Below are positions 59,011-64,000 of a DNA stretch of 64,000 nt, piece after piece. The translations under genes were made by a program, and so were the position numbers. Within the stretch, counting starts at the first letter, position 1; every line of letters begins with the position of its first letter. The stretch lies in assembly GCA_964498525.1 (NCBI GenBank), contig CAZCGU010000001.1:124001-188000 (forward strand). Reading direction: 5' to 3'. The stretch comes from DTU098 sp964498525. Lineage in GTDB: Bacteria > Bacillota > Desulfotomaculia > Desulfotomaculales > Pelotomaculaceae. Below the pieces are notes generated by a model. It was not told where the DNA came from and made no database searches. It saw only the letters and a program-made list of their open reading frames with translations.

Positions 59011-60060
59011 ATAATTAGAAAAGCAACCCGGCCTGTTTTTCTTGGCGATGTGCAGGTGGGCGGCGGAGCCCCGGTGAGTGTTCAGTCCATGACCAATACC
59101 GATACCCGGGACGCCCGGGCCACCTTGAAACAAATTGAGGAACTGGCGGCAGAAGGCTGCGAGATTGTCAGGGTAGCCGTACCGGACCTGCAAGCCGCGG
59201 CTGCGCTGCCGCAAATCATCGGGGCTATTAAAATACCGCTGATCGCCGATATCCACTTTGACCACCGCCTCGCCCTGGAATCCTTAAAGGCCGGTGTAAA
59301 CGGCCTCAGGATCAATCCGGGAAATATCGGCGGGCGAAACCGGGTAGTGGAAGTGGTGGCTGCGGCCAGGGAACGGAATATCCCCATCAGGATCGGAATA
59401 AACGCCGGCTCCCTGGAAAAAAGGCTTTTAGAAAAATATAACGGGATTACCCCCGGGGCAATGGTTGAAAGCGCTCTGGACCAGCTCAAAATATTTGAGG
59501 AGCTTTCCTTTAGGGACATCAAAATCTCCTTAAAGGCGTCCAGTGTTCCTCTGATGCTTGCCGCCTACCGTTCGCTGGCGGAAAAGGTGGACTACCCCTT
59601 TCATGTGGGTGTAACCGAAGCCGGGACCCTGCGTTCGGGCATCGTCAAGTCAGCCGTGGGGATCGGTATCCTCTTAAATGAAGGTATTGGCGACACGATC
59701 CGGGTTTCCCTTACCGGTCATCCGGTTCATGAAGTAAGGGTTGCCTATGAAATACTAAAGTCCCTCTCGCTCCGGCAGAGGGGCGTGGAACTGATTTCCT
59801 GCCCCACCTGCGGGCGCACCCAAATAGATCTTGTCAAACTCGCAGAGGAAGTTGAGGAAAGATTAAAAAACCTGAATAAAAACATCAAGGTAGCCGTTAT
59901 GGGTTGCGTGGTCAACGGTCCCGGGGAAGCCAGGGAAGCCGACGTTGGTATAGCGGGGGGATGCGGTGAAGGTCTTATTTTCCGCAAAGGCAAAGTGATT
60001 AGAAAGGTACCCGAAGACAGGCTGGTGGACGAGCTGATCAAGGAAATTGAAATGATTTAG
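59011..60060 (+). CDS. ispG: 4-hydroxy-3-methylbut-2-enyl diphosphate synthase IspG, apparent AUA start
   Basis: A 349-residue 4Fe-4S enzyme of the MEP pathway. With AUA at 59011 read as Met, the product begins MIRKATRPVFLGDVQVGGGA, the conserved IspG N-terminus, followed by PVSVQSMTNTDT. Cluster ligands are visible in SCPTCGRTQIDL and MGCVVNGPGEA. Between an in-frame TGA at 59002 and GTG at 59050 there is no ATG, GTG or TTG. AGGTGA (58999-59004) is six bases before the ATA. The AUU codon at 59014 is the alternative. Starting at GTG 59050 would delete 13 conserved residues and lacks a Shine-Dalgarno. Confidence 0.9.
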   Translation: MIRKATRPVFLGDVQVGGGAPVSVQSMTNTDTRDARATLKQIEELAAEGCEIVRVAVPDLQAAAALPQIIGAIKIPLIADIHFDHRLALESLKAGVNGLRINPGNIGGRNRVVEVVAAARERNIPIRIGINAGSLEKRLLEKYNGITPGAMVESALDQLKIFEELSFRDIKISLKASSVPLMLAAYRSLAEKVDYPFHVGVTEAGTLRSGIVKSAVGIGILLNEGIGDTIRVSLTGHPVHEVRVAYEILKSLSLRQRGVELISCPTCGRTQIDLVKLAEEVEERLKNLNKNIKVAVMGCVVNGPGEAREADVGIAGGCGEGLIFRKGKVIRKVPEDRLVDELIKEIEMI

Positions 60061-60106
60061 CAGTCTTCCCGGGGCCTTAAATTTGATTAGTACCGGAGGG
60101 GTTTTA

Positions 60107-61819
60107 ATGCGTGCGACAGAATTCTTTGCGCCAACTTTGAGGGAAGTGCCTGCGGAAGCAGAAGTGGTCAGCCATCAACTTTTACTTCGGGCCGGCTTTA
60201 TCAGACGAACGGCAGCCGGGGTATATACACACCTGCCCCTGGCCGTGCGCGTTTTAAAGAAAATTAAGCAGATTATCCGGGAAGAAATGGATCGCCAGGG
60301 AGGTCGGGAAATCCTGATGCCCATTATCCAGCCCGCCGAGCTCTGGCAGGAATCGGGTCGCTGGGATGTATACGGACCGGAACTCTTTCGCTTAAAGGAC
60401 AGGCACGAGCGCAGTTTTGCCCTGGGGCCCACCCATGAGGAAATTGTAACAACCCTGGTCAGAGGAGAGGTTAATTCCTACAAACAGCTGCCTTTAATGT
60501 TGTACCAGATTCAAAACAAGTACCGGGACGAGCGCCGCCCCCGCTTCGGCTTGCTGCGCGGCAGGGAGTTTATCATGAAAGATCTTTACTCCTTTGACCG
60601 GGACGAGGCGGGTCTGCACGTCAGCTATATGAAAATGTATGAAGCATACACGCGGATATTTCAACGCTGCGGCCTCGTTTTTCGCCCGGTGGAGGCTGAC
60701 TCCGGGGCCATTGGCGGCAGCGACACCCATGAATTTATGGTGCTGGCGGATTCGGGCGAGGCATCCGTGTTATATTGCCGGGACGTCAAATGCGAGTATG
60801 CCTCCAACGTTGAAAAGGCCGCCGCACTAGCAGGAAAACCTGCGGCTACAGAAGATTTAAAATCCTTGACCGAAAAGGAAACTCCCGGCTGCCGAACTGT
60901 TGAGGAAGTAACAAGATTTTTTGATATCCCGCCCCAGAGAATTATTAAGACACTGCTCTACGAAACTGAAAAGGAAGTTGTAGCAGCCCTGGTCAGGGGG
61001 GATCGCGAAATAAACGAAATAAAGCTATTAAATACCCTGGGATGTCTCCGCCTGGATCTGGCCGGGGCAAATACGGTTCAGCGCGTTACCGGCGCACCCG
61101 TCGGTTTCGCCGGACCGGTTGGCTTAAAAGGCTGCATCCTGGTAGCCGACCCGGAAGTAATCCAAATGACAAATGCCGTAAGCGGTGCAAACAAGAATGA
61201 TTCACATTTTTTAAACGTCAATAACCGGCGGGACTACCAGGTTCAGATCGTTAGCGATATTCGTATGGTTAAAGCAGGGGAACCCTGCCCGCATTGCGGC
61301 TCACCGCTGGTTGAAGTGAAGGGTATTGAAGTTGGACAAATCTTTAAATTGGGAGACAAATACAGCAAGGTACTGGGCGCCGGCTACCTGGACGAAGGAG
61401 GCCGGAATCACCCGGTAATTATGGGGTGCTACGGCATAGGGGTAACCCGTACTATGGCCGCGGCTATTGAGCAGAACCACGACCAGGACGGAATCATCTG
61501 GCCGGCTGCCATAGCTCCCTTTGACGCGGTCATAATTCCAGTGAACGCCAGGGATGAGGCTCAAGTTAACCTGACCGGTGAAATCTACAAAGGCCTTAGC
61601 AGAGCTGGCCTGGACGTGCTCCTGGACGACCGGCCGGAGCGGGCGGGCGTAAAGTTTAAAGACGCGGACCTCATTGGCCATCCCCTGCGTCTCACCGTGG
61701 GCTCCAGGACCGCGGCTGAAAGAAAGGTGGAAATACGCGTGCGCAGGACCGGAGAAGTCATGGTGGAAGCCATTGAGAACCTGGAGAACAAGGTCCGGGA
61801 ACTGCTTTCCTTATACTAA
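60107..61819 (+). CDS. proS: Proline-tRNA ligase (bacterial type with YbaK insertion)
   Basis: A 570-residue class II synthetase. RRTAAGVYTHLPLAVRVLKK (motif 1 region), LGPTHEEIVTTLVR and YRDERRPRFGLLRGREFIMK (motif 2), then a YbaK-type editing insertion (about 230-380, EEVTRFFDIPPQRIIKTLLY), and GCYGIGVTRTMAAAIEQNHD (motif 3). The editing domain removes misattached alanine. ATG at 60107 follows CGGAGGGG; an earlier in-frame codon at 60083 is unlikely. Confidence 0.97.
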   Translation: MRATEFFAPTLREVPAEAEVVSHQLLLRAGFIRRTAAGVYTHLPLAVRVLKKIKQIIREEMDRQGGREILMPIIQPAELWQESGRWDVYGPELFRLKDRHERSFALGPTHEEIVTTLVRGEVNSYKQLPLMLYQIQNKYRDERRPRFGLLRGREFIMKDLYSFDRDEAGLHVSYMKMYEAYTRIFQRCGLVFRPVEADSGAIGGSDTHEFMVLADSGEASVLYCRDVKCEYASNVEKAAALAGKPAATEDLKSLTEKETPGCRTVEEVTRFFDIPPQRIIKTLLYETEKEVVAALVRGDREINEIKLLNTLGCLRLDLAGANTVQRVTGAPVGFAGPVGLKGCILVADPEVIQMTNAVSGANKNDSHFLNVNNRRDYQVQIVSDIRMVKAGEPCPHCGSPLVEVKGIEVGQIFKLGDKYSKVLGAGYLDEGGRNHPVIMGCYGIGVTRTMAAAIEQNHDQDGIIWPAAIAPFDAVIIPVNARDEAQVNLTGEIYKGLSRAGLDVLLDDRPERAGVKFKDADLIGHPLRLTVGSRTAAERKVEIRVRRTGEVMVEAIENLENKVRELLSLY

Positions 61820-62057
61820 ATACTAACTAACACGTTGTCCGGCCGCCCCCACAGGAACTTGCGCACCAGAACGTTTTTTTCGACGTGTTTTAGGCAAACT
61901 GGTTGCGAAGTGAGTTTAAATTCGCAGACCTGCCGGGTGCCCCCGGGGGGGATCTGATATCGGTGGGAAACCATCGTTTATCCCGGGCATTTTCCATAAG
62001 CAACTTATCCCGCCTTTCCCGGGAAATTTAATTAATGGAGAAAGGAACGGTTAACCC
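61820..62057 (+). other. Non-coding region before the glycosyltransferase, hairpin present
   Basis: CGGTGG-GAAA-CCATCG (61960-61975) is a six-pair stem with a GNRA loop, flanked by TGCCGGGT on one side and ATCCCGGGCA on the other. Possible RNA structure; no known riboswitch class recognised. AAAGGA at 62041-62046 precedes the ATA start. Confidence 0.4.
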
Positions 62058-63200
62058 ATAGGCAAGCTCAACAAAGTCCTGATTTTATCCGTATCCGTCG
62101 GCGCCGGACACATGCGTTCCGCAGAGGCGCTGAAAAAAGCAGCGGGGGTCCTTTACCCGGAAGCAGAAATCATTATTTTGGATACCTTCCGCTACACCAA
62201 CCCTTTCCTGGAAAGGGCCCTGCTCAGCACCTACCTGGGGATCCTGAAGATGTCCCCTTCTTTTTATGGTTACCTTTACCGCCGGACCGAGCACGGAAAT
62301 GCCCTGTCCAGCCGCGGCAAACTCAGATTCGCCAGGCTGATTAACACCCTGGCGGCATCCAAACTTGCTGCTTATATTGAAAAAATGAAACCACAAATTA
62401 TTGTCTGCACCCACCCCTTTCCCCTGGGGATTACAGTGGAAATGAAAAAAAGGGGGGAGTTCAAGGGGGCGCTTTTCGCCGTTATTACTGATTTCACCAT
62501 TCATTCCTTCTGGGTCTTTCCCGAAGTCGACTTTTATATCGTCGGCTCGGAACACCTCGTTGACCAATGTGAAGAATCCGGGATCGAAAAAGAGCGCATA
62601 CTTTCCACGGGAATACCCATTGACCCCGCCTTCGGGGGGCATTACGAAAAAGGCGCCTTACGTGAACGCCTGGGGCTTAAGCCCGGACTTGCGACAATAC
62701 TGATCATGGGCGGTGGTCTGGGAATGGGCCCTCTCCTGGCGACAGTCCAAACACTGGGTAACCAGCTGACTGACAGTCAAATCCTGGTTGTTGCCGGAAC
62801 CAACAAAACCCTGTTTAAAAAACTGGGCCGGATCATACCCGGGCTTTCCTGTAAAATAAGGACTTTCCGTTTTGTCGATAATATGCACGAGCTAATGCAA
62901 GCTTCCGATCTCATGGTAGGTAAAGCCGGCGGACTTACCTGCGCGGAAGCGCTTGCCACGGGTCTGCCCCAATTTATCGTAGAACCCTTGCCCGGTCACG
63001 AAGAAAGAAATACCGATTTTATAACAGTTTTGGGAGCAGGGTACAGGGTAAAGGAAAAAGACCTGGCCATGAGGATAAGGAACTGCCTGTTTAATCCAGG
63101 GGAAATGGCGGGGGTGACCCGGACTGCTTTGCTTTTGGGCAAACCTGAGGCTGCTTGCAGCGCTGTCAGATTTATGGCTAAAACCTTATCCGGCAAATAA
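62058..63200 (+). CDS. MGDG-synthase-like glycosyltransferase, apparent AUA start
   Basis: A 380-residue GT-B enzyme of the MurG/monogalactosyl-diacylglycerol synthase type. With AUA at 62058 as Met it begins MGKLNKVLILSVSVGAGHMR, the glycine loop GAGH needed in this family; starting at ATG 62112 would remove that loop. Later ICTHPFPLGITVEMKKRG, VITDFTIHSFWVFP, IMGGGLGMGP and SDLMVGKAGGLTCAEALATG are donor-site features. An in-frame TAA lies at 62052 and no ATG/GTG/TTG follows before 62112; AAAGGA (62041-62046) is about 11 bases before the ATA. It likely adds sugar to diacylglycerol for membrane glycolipids. It occupies the site where polC follows proS in Bacillus. Confidence 0.85.
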   Translation: MGKLNKVLILSVSVGAGHMRSAEALKKAAGVLYPEAEIIILDTFRYTNPFLERALLSTYLGILKMSPSFYGYLYRRTEHGNALSSRGKLRFARLINTLAASKLAAYIEKMKPQIIVCTHPFPLGITVEMKKRGEFKGALFAVITDFTIHSFWVFPEVDFYIVGSEHLVDQCEESGIEKERILSTGIPIDPAFGGHYEKGALRERLGLKPGLATILIMGGGLGMGPLLATVQTLGNQLTDSQILVVAGTNKTLFKKLGRIIPGLSCKIRTFRFVDNMHELMQASDLMVGKAGGLTCAEALATGLPQFIVEPLPGHEERNTDFITVLGAGYRVKEKDLAMRIRNCLFNPGEMAGVTRTALLLGKPEAACSAVRFMAKTLSGK

Positions 63201-63407
63201 CCCGTTACCCGACGACGTTAAGGAAGAACCCTGGACCTGTTTAACGAAAAGACCTCTTTTCCTGCCCCTGGGGAAAAATGAAAACAAAACAGCAACGGCG
63301 CTGCCTTTTTCAGCCAACAATTAATATCCCTTGCAGATAATTTCTAAACTGGGCGGTAATTTCCGGAGGGGGCCACTTAAACCAGCGTATTTGCCCTAAT
63401 ATTGCCC

Positions 63408-63436
63408 TTGTCAACAATATTCTTCTGTGATATACT
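63408..63436 (+). promoter_or_regulatory. SigA promoter for the rimP operon
   Basis: TTGTCA (63408-63413), 17-base spacer, TATACT (63431-63436), extended TGA before it. One of the best vegetative promoters in the window. Confidence 0.7.
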
Positions 63437-63474
63437 AGTTCTGGTCTGCAGCTAGGGGGAGTTTTTTCGATTCC

Positions 63475-63499
63475 AAGGAGTGGGTAATGCCCACTCTTT
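63475..63499 (+). promoter_or_regulatory. rimP-nusA leader hairpin (attenuator-like)
   Basis: AAGGAGTGGG (63475-63484) pairs with CCCACTCTTT (63490-63499) with one G-U; loop TAATG. The motif GAGTGGG/CCCACTC upstream of rimP is widespread in Firmicutes. The following TTTCGTCTT is a weak T-tract, so premature termination or NusA/RimP feedback is possible. Confidence 0.6.
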
Positions 63500-63579
63500 C
63501 GTCTTATCATGGATACAAATGTCTTTTTAAAGCAAAGCTAATGCTATATAATTTGATTTTTAAACGGAGGTTACCCTGG

Positions 63580-64000
63580 ATGTCCAGAAGGAAAACCACG
63601 GAAGTAGTGAAGGAATTAGTTCTGCCGGTTGTCCAGGAAGCCGGCCTTGAACTGGTTGATCTTGAGTTTACGAAAGAAGGCGGCCACTGGTACCTTCGTA
63701 TCTTTATTGATAAGCCCGGTGGTGTCGGAATTGAGGACTGCCGGTATGTTTCCTTAAAAATAGATAAGCTCCTGGATGAAAAGGACCCCATACCCCAGGC
63801 TTATTCCCTCGAAGTGTCATCACCGGGTATTGAAAGACCTTTGAAAAAACCGGATGATTATAACCGCTATATAGGACGGATGGCAACCATCACAACCTAT
63901 CAGCCCGTTAACGGCAAAAAGAAGTTTTCGGGCCGGTTGGCTGGTCTTCAGGCCGGCAACGTGGTTTTAGACACGGGCGGGTCCGGGCAAATGCTCATTC
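63580..64000 (+). CDS. rimP: Ribosome maturation factor RimP (3'-partial)
   Basis: The first 140 residues are visible; the rest lies outside the window. Family features: LVLPVVQEAGLELVDLEF (about 13), WYLRIFIDKPGGVGIEDC (about 36), and YSLEVSSPGIERPLKK (about 75). RimP helps 30S assembly. ATG at 63580 follows ACGGAGG by nine bases. nusA should follow. Confidence 0.95.
   Translation, partial: MSRRKTTEVVKELVLPVVQEAGLELVDLEFTKEGGHWYLRIFIDKPGGVGIEDCRYVSLKIDKLLDEKDPIPQAYSLEVSSPGIERPLKKPDDYNRYIGRMATITTYQPVNGKKKFSGRLAGLQAGNVVLDTGGSGQMLI

Larger units (their letters stand above)
63201..63579 (+). other. Intergenic region with the rimP operon leader
   Basis: A gap of 379 bases. The first 200 hold nothing recognised. 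It contains a consensus-like promoter (63408-63436) and an attenuator-like hairpin (63475-63499). The rimP start is 137 bases downstream of the predicted transcript start. Confidence 0.5.

Noticed and set aside
59050..60060. ispG start at GTG 59050
   Set aside because: Removes conserved N-terminal residues and has no Shine-Dalgarno.
61915..62000. c-di-GMP or other known riboswitch
   Set aside because: Hairpin with GNRA loop present but the conserved core sequences of known classes are not.
62112..63200. glycosyltransferase start at ATG 62112
   Set aside because: Deletes the essential GAGH glycine loop encoded just upstream.

Overview
The window is about 64 kb of densely packed chromosome from an endospore-forming, anaerobic Gram-positive bacterium. 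Almost every gene lies on the + strand. Gene order matches the Peptococcaceae/Desulfotomaculales type (Pelotomaculum- or Desulfotomaculum-like); that placement is inference from gene content and order, not from a database search. Supporting signs are the sporulation genes (spoIVB, spo0A, spoIIM, dacF, spoIIAA-AB-sigF, a spoVAE-type gene, gerW, ytvI), ferredoxin-dependent 2-oxoacid oxidoreductase, a 2-hydroxyacyl-CoA dehydratase-type activase cluster, an OLE RNA, strong Shine-Dalgarno sequences, and heavy use of TTG (about 17 of about 56 genes) and GTG starts.

Region 1 (1-10.5 kb): an isoprenoid/one-carbon/informational operon: folD (5' end outside the window), fchA, xseB, ispA, OLE RNA with its partner oapA, dxs, tlyA, nadK, mnmM, argR, recN. 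Region 2 (10.7-17.9 kb): spoIVB and spo0A, then a P-loop ATPase, a four-subunit 2-oxoacid:ferredoxin oxidoreductase (korDABC-type) and a PepT-like peptidase. Region 3 (17.9-26.7 kb): a tiny minus-strand gene resembling mciZ, spoIIM, xerD, deoB, pdp, dacF, the spoIIA operon ending in sigF, a dodecin behind a near-perfect SigG-type promoter, and a SpoVAE-type gene.

Region 4 (26.8-37.5 kb): two HgdB-like proteins plus an HgdC-type activase, a stand-alone trpB2, a giant DHH-CBS-tRNA nucleotidyltransferase fusion, an M50 protease, trpS, and the ytfI-gerW sporulation pair. Region 5 (37.7-41.5 kb): a three-gene non-homologous end-joining set (ku, ligase, polymerase) and a divergent PsuG-like protein. 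Region 6 (41.6-64 kb): the classical Firmicutes block dprA-topA-trmFO-xerC-hslV-hslU-codY, then rpsB-tsf-pyrH-frr, a PASTA/ferredoxin gene, uppS-cdsA-ytvI-dxr-rseP-ispG-proS, an MGDG-synthase-like glycosyltransferase and the start of rimP. The flagellar/chemotaxis block that separates codY from rpsB in B. subtilis is absent, and polC is absent between proS and rimP.

The genes tie together around envelope and isoprenoid synthesis (ispA, dxs, dxr, ispG, uppS, cdsA), translation start-up, and the sporulation cascade (spo0A to sigF to forespore genes). The most unusual points are: a FolD lacking two conserved cyclohydrolase residues next to an FchA that could replace that activity; two genes (ispG and the glycosyltransferase) whose only plausible starts are AUA codons; a ferredoxin nested in frame inside a PASTA-domain reading frame with its own strong ribosome-binding site; a candidate autoregulatory leader on rpsB; a candidate MciZ; and a dodecin apparently under forespore control. 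No tRNA, rRNA, insertion sequence or CRISPR array was seen.
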